Assembly: GCF_947087965.1 (NCBI RefSeq)
Contig: NZ_CAMUES010000007.1
Location: 81,100-145,099 of the forward strand
From: an uncultured Mobiluncus sp.
GTDB lineage: Bacteria > Actinomycetota > Actinomycetes > Actinomycetales > Actinomycetaceae
Direction: 5' to 3'
Length of the DNA: 64,000 nucleotides
The translations under genes were made by a program, and so were the position numbers. Positions 8,921 to 17,909 of the stretch are shown in pieces; the first letter of the stretch is position 1, and every line of letters starts with the position of its first letter. The notes under the pieces are model-generated. The model was not told the DNA's origin, did not search any database, and saw only the letters and a program-made list of their open reading frames with translations.

Positions 8921-10572
8921 AACTGGAAACCATCGAAGATTCGCTGCCAGAGATGGAGTCGCCAGAGGTGGGGTCGGCTGGTTCTCGTTACGTGGCGGTC
9001 AGTCGCTGGGATGGGGTGCGTTGGTTCCTGGCCACCCTGATGGTCATTACCGTGTCGGGCCTGGTGGTCGCCGTTGGTTTGACCCGACCGGCAGCCGTCC
9101 AGAAGCCTCGCTACGGCGAGCCCGTGCCGGTGCCTCCCGGCCAGATTACCCTGTCTTGTCCTCAGGTGCCGCCCACGATCAACCCCGCGGCAGTCGATGG
9201 TGCCGGCAATCCGCTGGCGCCGCCCAAAATTGCGGGGTCGATGACTTCCACCGTGTTGGCGCGCACTGACCGAGTCCCAGAAAAGGCGGTGTACCAGCCT
9301 TTGGGTTCGTTAGGCCCCGCCCCGCAACCCGCCGCTGCGACACCGGAGGAAACGGACTCGAGCAAAACGCATCGTGCCGAGGGGACGCACTCAGCGGCGG
9401 ATGACAGCGAAGAAGTGGCGCCGCCTCCAGAAAATCCCCGCAACGACCTGGACTTGACCCCGAAATCGGCGATGCTTTACGGCAGTTTTTCCACTCCGGT
9501 CAGCGGTTTCCTCACCGCCCAGCCGTGGGATGGCAAGGTGGCTCTAGCCGGGGCAGATATCGAACAATCAGTTTCCTCAGGAGACTACCGCGGCTTGGCC
9601 AGTGCGTCCTGTCAGCCGGCGCAGCTGGAATCTTGGCTGGTCGGCGGGTCGACTGAGGTCGGGGAATCGAGCGTCCTGCAGCTGATGAACCCCTCGGCCA
9701 ATACTGTTGACGCCAAGGTAGAAGTGTGGGGCGACACCGGGAAACTCGATTTCCCCCGCGGAGACAAAATCAGCGTCCCCGCCCACCAGCTGCAGGCCAT
9801 TCCTTTGGAATCCCAGGTGGGAGGCACCCAGCGCCTGGTAGTGCGGGTCACCGCGAACGGAGCCGGTCTGGCATCTTCGCTGATGACGCATAGTTTGCTG
9901 GGTTTGACCGCGGGGGGTGTCTCGCTGGTACACGCCTCGACCTCGCCCCGCACTACCCAGGTTATTCCCGGCGTGGCGATGGATGGGAGTCTCGGCGCGG
10001 TACGCCTGTTGAATCCCGGTGCGGATTCGGCGCGAGCCACCATTGAAGTCGTGAACGAAAACGGTCGTTTCCCGCTACCGGGGGGTAAAGATTTGGATTT
10101 GGATCCCGGCGCAGTGCTCGATTTCACGCTGGGTGGCTTGCAGCCGGGCAACTATGCGGTCATCGTCAACGCCACCCAGCCCGTGGCGGCCGGGGCGGTG
10201 GTCTATCGGCAAGGCTCTGTGTCCGCCACCGACCCGGATAAATTTGTGCGTGACCTGGCGTGGTTGCCTGCTCTTTCCACCGGCGGAGGAGTGGTGATGG
10301 GACCCGCCGCGACACAGCGCCAGCTGCTGGTGACGAACCTTAACGCCGAAAATATGGAATACCGGGTTGCCGGAGCCACCCACGTCGTCAATGCCATGAC
10401 GACTGTGGTCGTGCCCCTCCAAGAGGAGATTCCGCAACTGGTGGAGGCTCCTGACCTGTATGTAACTCAGCTGGTCACCACCAATCTGGGGGATGGCGAT
10501 GGGATTGATGCCCTGGAACCGATTCCTGACCTGTCCGTATCCAGCCAAATCTATGTCCACCTCACCAGCTAA
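8917..10572 (+). CDS. DUF5719-family secreted/membrane-anchored protein
   Basis: A 551-residue protein with a single N-terminal membrane helix at about residues 27-50 (RWFLATLMVITVSGLVVAV). A Pro/Glu/Thr-rich linker runs to about residue 185, followed by beta-rich extracytoplasmic repeats with recurring blocks such as LLNPGADSARATIEV. This fits DUF5719 proteins, whose function is not established. The GTG start at 8917 has GGAGGTGAG in front and overlaps the upstream stop by 4 bases. The frame is open further upstream, but that part lies inside the glycosyltransferase. Tight coupling suggests it acts with the upstream glycosyltransferase. Confidence 0.75.
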   Translation: MKLETIEDSLPEMESPEVGSAGSRYVAVSRWDGVRWFLATLMVITVSGLVVAVGLTRPAAVQKPRYGEPVPVPPGQITLSCPQVPPTINPAAVDGAGNPLAPPKIAGSMTSTVLARTDRVPEKAVYQPLGSLGPAPQPAAATPEETDSSKTHRAEGTHSAADDSEEVAPPPENPRNDLDLTPKSAMLYGSFSTPVSGFLTAQPWDGKVALAGADIEQSVSSGDYRGLASASCQPAQLESWLVGGSTEVGESSVLQLMNPSANTVDAKVEVWGDTGKLDFPRGDKISVPAHQLQAIPLESQVGGTQRLVVRVTANGAGLASSLMTHSLLGLTAGGVSLVHASTSPRTTQVIPGVAMDGSLGAVRLLNPGADSARATIEVVNENGRFPLPGGKDLDLDPGAVLDFTLGGLQPGNYAVIVNATQPVAAGAVVYRQGSVSATDPDKFVRDLAWLPALSTGGGVVMGPAATQRQLLVTNLNAENMEYRVAGATHVVNAMTTVVVPLQEEIPQLVEAPDLYVTQLVTTNLGDGDGIDALEPIPDLSVSSQIYVHLTS

Positions 10573-10652
10573 CCACGCTGCTGATGGGGGGCAGGAAACC
10601 GCGCCCCCGCTAAGCAAGGACAAACGCCGTGGATATGCCGGTCAGTCCGGCT

Positions 10653-11510
10653 CTAAATCCCGTACCGGGAACCGGATACCGCGGAAAGTTTTTTCTCCAG
10701 TCGGGCCTGGATGGCGTTGTTCGTGTGGTATTCGGCGTCTCGTCGCAACACCAGGACTGCCGCAATGAATCGCTCCGGGTCTGTGCCGGGGGGAGGCGGC
10801 GGATACACCTGGTTCAAAAGGGCGGTGGCCAGCGTTTGCGCCGCCTGCTGGCGGTGGAGCGGGTCCATCTTAGTGGCGCTTTGCAGGAACCGGCGCGCTG
10901 TCACGGTGGTAACCCCGTCCAGCTCACCGACATTGGCCTCGCTGGCCCACTGGGCAAGTTCCGGAGCCAGCAGCAGCGGTCGGCGGGTCAGCCCGGAAGT
11001 CTCGGAAACGGCGTAGGTTCCAGCGAAAATATCCCCGATACGTTTGCCTCTGCGGTTCGTCCACGCCGCGATAATGGCTCCGGCACCCATCGTCGCCCAC
11101 AGCTCGCCCAAACCAATCAAGGTACGCACGAACGCGTGGCGCAACGTGATAGGCCCGCCGTCGTCACGGACTATGCGCGTCCCCACGATAAAGCGTCCCA
11201 GCGACTTCCCGCGAGTCAGCGTCTCTACCGTCATCGGCACCAAGAACAGCCACAGCGCCGTGATTATCGAAACCAACGCGGCTACTTGTGCCTCGTTGGA
11301 GAAGTACATGAAATCGTCACTTCCATCGTGCAGAGTCAGTATCAGGAACAGCATCTCATAGGTGATAATCATCCCTAAAATGACCGCGATGGCATCAATA
11401 ATGGCCGAAACTACACGCAAAAATAACGAAGCGGGCTGCACCAGTAAAGCGATGGCTTCACCGGTGATGACCACGTCGGGTCGGATTTTCGTTCCGCTAA
11501 ATTGTTCCAT
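10653..11510 (-). CDS. RDD-family membrane protein
   Basis: A 285-residue protein with an N-terminal RDD domain. LFLRVVSAIIDAIAVILG carries the Arg and Asp typical of the family, and RIVRDDGGPITLRHAFVR comes after the second pair of helices, with about four membrane segments in total. The C-terminal 110 residues are soluble. The ATG at 11510 is chosen over an upstream in-frame start because it gives a normal RDD N-terminus, and the extension would run through the divergent gene's start. RDD proteins may be ion or small-molecule transport components; the function here is unknown. Confidence 0.8.
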   Translation of the reverse strand: MEQFSGTKIRPDVVITGEAIALLVQPASLFLRVVSAIIDAIAVILGMIITYEMLFLILTLHDGSDDFMYFSNEAQVAALVSIITALWLFLVPMTVETLTRGKSLGRFIVGTRIVRDDGGPITLRHAFVRTLIGLGELWATMGAGAIIAAWTNRRGKRIGDIFAGTYAVSETSGLTRRPLLLAPELAQWASEANVGELDGVTTVTARRFLQSATKMDPLHRQQAAQTLATALLNQVYPPPPPGTDPERFIAAVLVLRRDAEYHTNNAIQARLEKKLSAVSGSRYGI

Positions 11511-11528
11511 TAAGTATAAATTAGCAGC
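11511..11528. promoter_or_regulatory. Overlapping divergent -10 elements
   Basis: Only 18 bases separate the RDD start (11510, minus) and the SpoIIM-like start (11529, plus). The gap contains TATAAA (11515-11520), 8 bases before the plus-strand ATG. On the minus strand it contains TAATTT (11518-11523), 7 bases before the other ATG. Neither start has a Shine-Dalgarno. Both transcripts would be leaderless and their polymerase sites would overlap. Confidence 0.5.
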
Positions 11529-12512
11529 ATGGACATCGATGCGTATACCGCAGGGCGAACTCAGGACTGGTCGCGCCTGGCTCAACTGAACCGGAAACGC
11601 CGTCTGAGCGGGGCGGAAATCGATGAATTGATGGGCTTGTATCATCGAGCCAGCGCGGACTTGGCGACCATCACTTCCGTGCCGACCGACCCGGATGTCG
11701 TGCTGGATTTGACGAATCTGGTGTCCACGGCACGAGGGCGTATCGGGGGGACGCGCCGCACGTTTCGGGAGTCTGTTGGTGGGTTCTTTACCGTAACTCT
11801 GCCCCTGGCGCTGTATCGTATCGGGCCGGTCTTCCTGGTGCTCATGGCTCTGTCACTCATTACCGCCGTGTTCACCGGTTTTTGGGCCTACACCCACCCG
11901 GAGGCTCTGCTGGCCCAGCAATCTGAGATGGAACTGCGCCAATACGCCGAGGATTCTTTCAAAGCCTATTATTCAAACTATCCGGCTCCGGATTTTGCCG
12001 CCCAGGTGTGGACGAACAACGCGACGATTGCTGTCCTGATGGTGGCCCTGTTCTTTACCGGCGCCTATCCGGTCTACCTGTTGCTGACGAACTTTGCCAA
12101 TGTGGGAGTCGTCGGGGCCATCATGGCTAAGTACGGTGACTTGGGGATTTTCTTTGGGTTGATTACGCCCCACGGGCTGCTCGAGCTGTCCTGCATTGTC
12201 TTGGCTTGCGCCGCGGCCTTGCGGCTGTTCTGGGCGTTGTTTGTGCCCGGTGAGGATTCGCGCATGGTGTCCCTAGCGCGTGCGGGTCGCCAGTTCGGGC
12301 CGGTAGCGGCGGGGCTGATTATCCTGTTGGGGATTTCGGGTCTGGAAGAAGCGTTCTTGACCCCGTCTGCGCTGCTGACTCCCGTAAAGATTGCGGTGGC
12401 GGCGGTGGTCTATGTGGCTCTGGTGACGTGGGTGGTGTTTTTCGGTCGCCGGGCGCTACGGGCGGGTCTGAGCGGGGACCTGGAGGAATCGGCCGCCGGC
12501 TACGTGGACTAA
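11529..12512 (+). CDS. SpoIIM-like (stage II sporulation protein M family) membrane protein
   Basis: A 327-residue polytopic protein. A soluble N-terminal part of about 85 residues (RLSGAEIDELMGLYHRASADL) precedes hydrophobic segments at about 96-120, 165-190, 205-235, 255-275 and 285-305. The GLITPHGLLEL motif typical of SpoIIM-like proteins is present. In non-sporulating actinobacteria these proteins sit next to RDD proteins, as here, and their role is unclear. Its TAA stop overlaps the stop of the convergent transpeptidase gene by 4 bases. Confidence 0.82.
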   Translation: MDIDAYTAGRTQDWSRLAQLNRKRRLSGAEIDELMGLYHRASADLATITSVPTDPDVVLDLTNLVSTARGRIGGTRRTFRESVGGFFTVTLPLALYRIGPVFLVLMALSLITAVFTGFWAYTHPEALLAQQSEMELRQYAEDSFKAYYSNYPAPDFAAQVWTNNATIAVLMVALFFTGAYPVYLLLTNFANVGVVGAIMAKYGDLGIFFGLITPHGLLELSCIVLACAAALRLFWALFVPGEDSRMVSLARAGRQFGPVAAGLIILLGISGLEEAFLTPSALLTPVKIAVAAVVYVALVTWVVFFGRRALRAGLSGDLEESAAGYVD

Positions 12513-13498
12513 GTGTGAGACACGACCGTAGTGCCGATGCTTATCAGGTCATAAATCGCTTTGGCATCCGTCACGCTCAGGTTCACGCAACCGTGAGAGC
12601 CTTTTTCAGGGGTATAGACGAAAGTGGAGCGCCACGGCGCCCCGTGCAGCGCAAAATCTCCCGAAAAGTACGAAATCCACGGGGCTGTCTCACTGTAGGG
12701 GCCGTCAAATCCCACCCCGGTCATGGTTTGCATCTCTAGCTTGGCGTACACTTTGTAAACCCCTTGCACCGTGGGGGCTTGGGCGTGGCCGTCCACCGCC
12801 GCCACCGGCCCGTAAATGATTTTCGTCCCGTCATAGACGGCAGTAGTGTGGTTCGTCAGGTTCACGTCCACCCACCGTTCTTGTGGCTGGGGCGCGTAGG
12901 ACATAGCCGGGGCCGGAACGACGGTGTCATCAAAACCGCCTTGGCGGGCAGACAACTTCGTGGCGACTTCCACGTTACCTGTTTTTTTGTCCAGGGCCTT
13001 GGCGATGCGCGAAACCAAACTGTTCGGTTTGTCCACGACCGCGCCGTCAACCGGATCTTTGAGTAAACGCACCAGGTGACCGGCACTGTCCACCTGCCGG
13101 TTTCCGTTCACGGCGGGTTTATCGACTTGGGCGATGCAGGAACTCACCCACTGAGTGATTGCGTCAGTGCTAAAGCGGGGTGGGGGCAGGGGTTGCGAGC
13201 TGAGCTGCTTGACCGGATGGGGGACTGGATGCAGCCAGGAGCAGACCTGGTCAGGTTTTGCCAAAAAGCTGCTGTCGCCGAGGCGCAGAGTGACGCTGCG
13301 CTGGCATGCCGAGTCCCGCGCCGCGCTGATTTGGGCGGACTGGTCCTCATTCCAAGGCGGCGTGTAGCCAAATGCGAGCCAGCCGCCCCCGGCCACCACC
13401 AGCAACGTGGCCGCGGCCGCGAGCCATCTGGGGTTAGTCGCCAACGACCGACGCCGGTGTTGCGGCGTCAGATGCGTGGGGCGATAGAGGAAGCTCAT
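12509..13498 (-). CDS. L,D-transpeptidase (YkuD domain)
   Basis: A 329-residue extracytoplasmic enzyme anchored by one N-terminal helix (about residues 25-45, AAAATLLVVAGGGWLAFGY). The C-terminal YkuD domain carries the catalytic motif SHGCVN with Cys304. An upstream His, in DFALHGAPWR, completes the active site. It forms 3-3 peptidoglycan cross-links or attaches proteins to the wall. The middle region is shorter than in the neighbouring paralogue. The start at 13498 (MSFLYRP) gives a normal cytoplasmic tail. It lies 20 bases downstream of the second transpeptidase in the same orientation, so the two are probably co-transcribed. Confidence 0.9.
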   Translation of the reverse strand: MSFLYRPTHLTPQHRRRSLATNPRWLAAAATLLVVAGGGWLAFGYTPPWNEDQSAQISAARDSACQRSVTLRLGDSSFLAKPDQVCSWLHPVPHPVKQLSSQPLPPPRFSTDAITQWVSSCIAQVDKPAVNGNRQVDSAGHLVRLLKDPVDGAVVDKPNSLVSRIAKALDKKTGNVEVATKLSARQGGFDDTVVPAPAMSYAPQPQERWVDVNLTNHTTAVYDGTKIIYGPVAAVDGHAQAPTVQGVYKVYAKLEMQTMTGVGFDGPYSETAPWISYFSGDFALHGAPWRSTFVYTPEKGSHGCVNLSVTDAKAIYDLISIGTTVVSHT

Positions 13499-13518
13499 TC
13501 GTGGAACCTTTCAAAAAC

Positions 13519-14997
13519 CTAGATAACCCCAGCCCGGTGGATGACTACCGGGGTTCCTACCCGAGCCCAGTCGAACAGCTCCTTAGCTTTCGCAGGCTTC
13601 AGGTTCACGCAGCCGTGCGACCCCCCATAGTTCGTTTGGACCCAGTTCCAGCGTGTATAGGTGCCGTGTACGGCGTAGCCGCCGTGGTAGTACATGGTCC
13701 ACGGACTCCAGGTGTCGTAAGGGCCGTCCCAGGCCTCATCGTTCTTCATGTGGGCGTTCACCAGTTTGGTTTGGACTCGGAAAATTCCCGGATGCGTCGG
13801 GGAGGGCAGCGATCCGTGGACTGCCTCGACCGGTCCCCACACGACTTTGTCTCCAACCCATGCCGCCACGGTGTGGTTGGTCAGGTCGATGCTGATGAAC
13901 TTTTCTCCGGGTTTCGCGTTGTAGGGCGGGCGGGGAAGGTTTTGGTCCACCACGGTGTCGTTGAACTTGCCTTCCTGGACTTCCATCTCAAAGACTCCGC
14001 GATAGTTTTGTCCGCGGTTCAGCGCCGTGGTGATTTCAGCGGCAATGGTGTCATTGTTCGAGACTTTCTTTGAGTCCAGAGCCATTTTCGTCATGGTCAA
14101 AAGGTAGCCGTCTTTGGTTATGGTGCGTTCGCCCGGACTGTTGTTGACGTCGATTTCTTGGTCGGTGAACGTTTTTAGCCAAGCCAATACTTGCTTTTGG
14201 CTGATGACCGGTCCGTTCTCGGTGACTTCGACCCACTGGGCTTTGTCCGTGGGGGGAATGATGTGCCCAACTCGACGACCAATCAGGTTCACTTTCGGGG
14301 CAATGAGCGAGTTAGCCTGCTGCACCCAGGTTTCCAGCTGCGGATCCGCTTCGCTCGGCGCAACTTCGGTCAGTGTCACCTTTATAGATTGTTTCGTCTG
14401 GGTTTTCCAAGTTTTCTGAGCAGCCGCGATGAGGACTGTCGGGTCAACCCCCTGCCCGGCGCTACCCGGTTGCACCACAAAGGAACCCTGTTCGCTGTTG
14501 AACCCCAGATGCGGGTCGACGACGGTGTCGGGTCGCTTCGCGGTCAAAGCCCGGGCTGCCTGAGTGGCGGCGGTTTTGTCGAGGGTGAAAAGGGGGGTGA
14601 CTTGGCGTTCTCTGACGGTAGAGGCCAAAACTCCGCTCAGGTTCTGGTTCGCTTTCATCACGGCCGCAGCGGTGCCGGGAACGTCGCAGTCCAACCCCAT
14701 CTGGCCCAGACTCAACGAGGTTTCGGGGACATCGCCGCTAAATGTGGCTTTCAGGGTCTGGCAGCGGTCCGTCAAACCGCGTTTCAGTTCATCGGGAGTC
14801 TGGCCTCCGACATCGTGGTTTCCCACCATCGTGTGAGGCAGGGCCAGATTGGAATAGTGAGTGGAATAAGCCCAACCGCTACCGGCCAGGGCGATGGCGA
14901 GGACCCCCACACTGATACCAGTAACTATGGGCCAGCGCCGTTTTTGCTTGACGACACCGTGAATTTCCAGCTGTGGATTTGCAAAATCTTGTGCCAT
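13519..14997 (-). CDS. L,D-transpeptidase with peptidoglycan-binding-like N-terminal domains
   Basis: A 492-residue extracytoplasmic protein with an N-terminal helix at about residues 22-42. A VanW/peptidoglycan-binding-type region spans about 60-340. The C-terminal YkuD domain includes YAVHGTYTRWNW and the catalytic SHGCVN (Cys463). The family cross-links peptidoglycan stems at the meso-DAP (or equivalent) residue. It precedes the shorter transpeptidase in a probable two-gene operon, so the pair may divide labour between general and local cross-linking. The ATG is preceded on the minus strand by GAGGGGAAACC. Confidence 0.9.
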   Translation of the reverse strand: MAQDFANPQLEIHGVVKQKRRWPIVTGISVGVLAIALAGSGWAYSTHYSNLALPHTMVGNHDVGGQTPDELKRGLTDRCQTLKATFSGDVPETSLSLGQMGLDCDVPGTAAAVMKANQNLSGVLASTVRERQVTPLFTLDKTAATQAARALTAKRPDTVVDPHLGFNSEQGSFVVQPGSAGQGVDPTVLIAAAQKTWKTQTKQSIKVTLTEVAPSEADPQLETWVQQANSLIAPKVNLIGRRVGHIIPPTDKAQWVEVTENGPVISQKQVLAWLKTFTDQEIDVNNSPGERTITKDGYLLTMTKMALDSKKVSNNDTIAAEITTALNRGQNYRGVFEMEVQEGKFNDTVVDQNLPRPPYNAKPGEKFISIDLTNHTVAAWVGDKVVWGPVEAVHGSLPSPTHPGIFRVQTKLVNAHMKNDEAWDGPYDTWSPWTMYYHGGYAVHGTYTRWNWVQTNYGGSHGCVNLKPAKAKELFDWARVGTPVVIHRAGVI

Positions 14998-15097
14998 GGT
15001 TTCCCCTCTATGCCATGTTTATGATAACTGATTACCGTATTGAATCGGGAAGCCCCCATACCGGTTAGCTATCGCCGAGTGACCGTGGTAGCGCCAG

Positions 15098-15127
15098 TTG
15101 GTGTGACTTTGCGGAGTGTGGCATAAT
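15098..15127 (+). promoter_or_regulatory. Candidate rpmE promoter
   Basis: TTGGTG (15098-15103), 18 bases, CATAAT (15122-15127). It lies about 70 bases upstream of the rpmE start codon, in a gap with no other gene. Confidence 0.45.
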
Positions 15128-15200
15128 AGACCCTTGGTCTTTCCGGTTCACCCAAAGCTTTCGCCTCGGGACCCGGGGCCCTTGAACCCAAGGAGTAATT

Positions 15201-15512
15201 ATGAAACAGGGAATTCACCCCGAATATGTTTTGACCGAGGTCACCTGCACCTGCGGAAATCACTTTACGACTCGCTCCACCCTGGCTTCGGGCCAGATGC
15301 GCGTGGACGTGTGCTCGGCTTGCCACCCGTTCTATACCGGCAAGCAAAAGATTCTTGACACCGGCGGTCGTGTGGCTCGCTTCGAGGCTCGCTACGCCAA
15401 GTTCAACGACGCTAAGAAGAAAGCTGCTGATAAAGCTAAGAAAGACGCCGAAAAGGCCGCTAAGCAGGCCGCTAAGGCTGAGGAAGCTAAGGCTCCCGCC
15501 GCTGCGGAATAG
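15201..15512 (+). CDS. rpmE: 50S ribosomal protein L31
   Basis: A 103-residue ribosomal protein of the zinc-binding (C+) type, with Cys16, Cys18, Cys38 and Cys41 (CTCG and CSAC). Residues 1-70 match the normal L31 length. The last 33 or so residues form a Lys/Ala/Glu-rich tail that most L31 proteins lack. The ATG follows AAGGAG at good spacing. It is a single-gene unit, with a promoter upstream and a strong hairpin downstream, in the conserved rpmE-prfA-prmC order. Confidence 0.95.
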   Translation: MKQGIHPEYVLTEVTCTCGNHFTTRSTLASGQMRVDVCSACHPFYTGKQKILDTGGRVARFEARYAKFNDAKKKAADKAKKDAEKAAKQAAKAEEAKAPAAAE

Positions 15513-15521
15513 CGAAACTTT

Positions 15522-15558
15522 GACACCGGTCGGTACATGTTACCGACCGGTGTCTTTT
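15522..15558 (+). terminator. Intrinsic terminator of rpmE
   Basis: A perfect 14-bp stem (15522-15535 with 15541-15554), a 5-base loop, then TTTTATTT. It lies 10 bases after the rpmE stop. Confidence 0.85.
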
Positions 15559-15616
15559 ATTTGCCAGGGTTTGCCTGGTGAACACCCAGATTTGCAAACG
15601 AAATGAAAGGTCAGAA

Positions 15617-16720
15617 ATGAGTGACTTCCCTGAAGAATTTGCCGGCGTGGAAGCCCTGCTGGAGGAGTTCCACCAGGTCGAGGCACAGATGAGCGACCCG
15701 GATTTGCACTCCAACCAGGCTCATGCCCGCAAGGTCGGTCGCCGTTACGCGGAACTGAGCCGTGTCAACACCGTGGTGCAAAGCTGGTTGCAGGCGCGTG
15801 ATGACTTGGATGCCGGGCGCGAGATGGCAGGTGAGGACCCCGACTTTGCGGCGGAAATCCCCGGGCTTGAGGCCGCTTTTGAGCAAGCCAACGCCGATTT
15901 GATTGAGGCCCTGACCCCACGCGACCCCGACGATGCCCGCGATGTCATTATGGAAATCAAAGCTGGCGAGGGTGGTGAAGAATCTGCCCTGTTCGCTGGC
16001 GATTTGATGCGGATGTACCAGCATTACGCCGAAAAGATGGGCTGGACGGTTCAGGTCCTGGGCTTGACGGAATCGGACCTCGGCGGAGTCAAGGATGCCT
16101 CGATTGCGTTCAAAGCGAAAGGTAACCCCACCCCGGAGGAGGGCGTGTGGGCCCACCTGAAGTACGAGGGTGGGGTGCACCGGGTGCAGCGCGTCCCGGT
16201 CACCGAGTCACAAGGGCGTATCCACACTTCGGCTGCGGGTGTGCTGGTCATGCCGGAGGCCGAGGAAACCGGGGACATCGAGATTGACCCGAATGACCTG
16301 CGCATTGACGTATACCGTTCCTCTGGGCCGGGGGGTCAGTCCGTGAACACCACCGACTCGGCGGTGCGCATCACTCACCTACCCACGGGAATCGTGGTGT
16401 CGATGCAAAACGAAAAGTCTCAGCTGCAAAACAAAGAAGCGGGGATGCGGGTGTTGCGTTCGCGCCTGATGCAGCTGGAGGCGGAAAAGCGCGAGGCGGA
16501 AGCGGCCGAAGCCCGCGCATCTCAGGTCCGCACCGTGGATCGCTCCGAGCGAATCCGCACCTACAACTTCCCGGAAAACCGTATCGCCGATCACCGCACC
16601 GGCTACAAGGCCTACAACTTGGACCAGGTGTTAAACGGCGACCTGGCTCCGGTCATCCAATCCGCTATTGATGCCGATGAAGCCGCTCGCTTGGCGGCAG
16701 TAGGCAAATCCGCGCATTAG
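15617..16720 (+). CDS. prfA: Peptide chain release factor 1
   Basis: A 367-residue class-I release factor reading UAA and UAG. The ribosomal catalytic GGQ is at residues 239-241 (SGPGGQSVNT). The tail includes RSERIRTYNFPENR, a standard RF1 block. The ATG at 15617 with GAAAGG in front is chosen over an in-frame ATG at 15578, because homologous proteins begin near MSDFPEEFAGVEALL. It is the expected substrate of PrmC, encoded 38 bases downstream. Confidence 0.95.
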   Translation: MSDFPEEFAGVEALLEEFHQVEAQMSDPDLHSNQAHARKVGRRYAELSRVNTVVQSWLQARDDLDAGREMAGEDPDFAAEIPGLEAAFEQANADLIEALTPRDPDDARDVIMEIKAGEGGEESALFAGDLMRMYQHYAEKMGWTVQVLGLTESDLGGVKDASIAFKAKGNPTPEEGVWAHLKYEGGVHRVQRVPVTESQGRIHTSAAGVLVMPEAEETGDIEIDPNDLRIDVYRSSGPGGQSVNTTDSAVRITHLPTGIVVSMQNEKSQLQNKEAGMRVLRSRLMQLEAEKREAEAAEARASQVRTVDRSERIRTYNFPENRIADHRTGYKAYNLDQVLNGDLAPVIQSAIDADEAARLAAVGKSAH

Positions 16721-16758
16721 CCTGCATACGTGTCGCCCGGGACGGCGGAAGGAATCCA

Positions 16759-17631
16759 ATGCAGATACCCCAGCAAGCGGCGGCCCAATCGGCGCTCAAT
16801 GACGCGGCTTTTGTCTTGAGCGAGGCCGGGATTGGCAACGCCTTCGGTGAGGCGCGCCTGCTGCTGGAGCACGTATTGGGTCACCAGCCCGGTTACGGCG
16901 AACGCCTGGACGGGCCGACCTGGCAGCGATTCTTTGAGCTGGTCGGACAGCGCGCCACCCGGGTCCCGTTGCAGCACGTCATGGGGGTCATGTACTTTCG
17001 TCATCTGACCCTGCGCGCCCGCCCCGGAGTGTTTGTGGTGCGTCCCGAGACGGAGTGGGTCGCCCAAGGGGCCATTGATGCGGCCGCGGATTGGGTGCGT
17101 CAAGGGGTCGCTCCGCGGGTGCTGGATCTCGGTTGCGGTTCGGGGGCGCTGGGGCTGTCTATTGCCTCCGAGGTTCCCGAGTCTGTTCTGACCTGCGTGG
17201 ACGTGTCAGAAGCGGCGGTGGACCTGACAGCGGAAAACGCCCGGTTTACCGGGGTAGCGGCGCGGGTCCTGCACGCTGACGCTACCGACCCGCAAACGCT
17301 GCGCGACTCCCTTGTGCGCGCCGATATTACGCCAAAGTTCCACGTCATCGCGACCAATCCGCCCTACGTGGTCGACCCGGTGACGCAGCCCGAAGCGGCC
17401 CAGGACCCGCAGTTAGCGCTCTATGGCGGGGGCGCTGACGGCCTGGAGCGGCCGCGGGCGTTTTTGGCGGCGGCTGCGGCGGTCGCAGCCCCGGGTGCCA
17501 CCATCGTGATGGAACACGCCGAGTCACAAGGCGAGGCCCTGGTGAAGGCTGCCCAAGCGCTGGGGCTGAGAGACGCCCAAACCCGATGCGACCTGGCCGG
17601 TCGCCCCCGATTCCTACAAGCTCTAGCCTGA
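16759..17631 (+). CDS. prmC: Release factor glutamine methyltransferase
   Basis: A 290-residue SAM-dependent enzyme that methylates the glutamine of the GGQ motif in RF1 and RF2. The SAM-binding motif DLGCGSGALG is at 123-132 and the catalytic NPPY at 200-203. An N-terminal helical recognition domain of about 90 residues is present. The GGAAGGAA Shine-Dalgarno is well placed before the ATG. In most actinobacteria sua5 follows directly; here an 8-kb block intervenes. Confidence 0.94.
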   Translation: MQIPQQAAAQSALNDAAFVLSEAGIGNAFGEARLLLEHVLGHQPGYGERLDGPTWQRFFELVGQRATRVPLQHVMGVMYFRHLTLRARPGVFVVRPETEWVAQGAIDAAADWVRQGVAPRVLDLGCGSGALGLSIASEVPESVLTCVDVSEAAVDLTAENARFTGVAARVLHADATDPQTLRDSLVRADITPKFHVIATNPPYVVDPVTQPEAAQDPQLALYGGGADGLERPRAFLAAAAAVAAPGATIVMEHAESQGEALVKAAQALGLRDAQTRCDLAGRPRFLQALA

Positions 17632-17693
17632 CCGTTGCCGGCCTGGGGGAATAGCCTCGGCCTGGCGACTTCGGTGGGATGCCTCGGGGCTCG

Positions 17694-17720
17694 TCAGGGT
17701 TAAATCAGGGGTAACCCTGA
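17694..17720. other. Inverted repeat downstream of prmC
   Basis: TCAGGGTTA (17694-17702) pairs with TAACCCTGA (17712-17720) around a 9-base loop. No T-run follows, so it is either a weak terminator for prmC or an operator-like site for the adaptor gene that starts at 17910. Otherwise nothing is recognised in 17632-17909. Confidence 0.4.
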
Positions 17721-17909
17721 TGGCGGCTGGGCGGGTAGGCAAGATAATCTGGGACTATCTCATCCTGAAGGGTGAGAGCGGTGTGTCCGGGGCGTGACGA
17801 AGCCTCCTACTTCGGACTGATTTTCCTGGATTTTCCGCTCTTCACAGGGCAAAAGTGCCTTCGGGAGTTTATAGTTTTTCAAATGCGTTTTTGAAATAAG
17901 GAGTAATTT

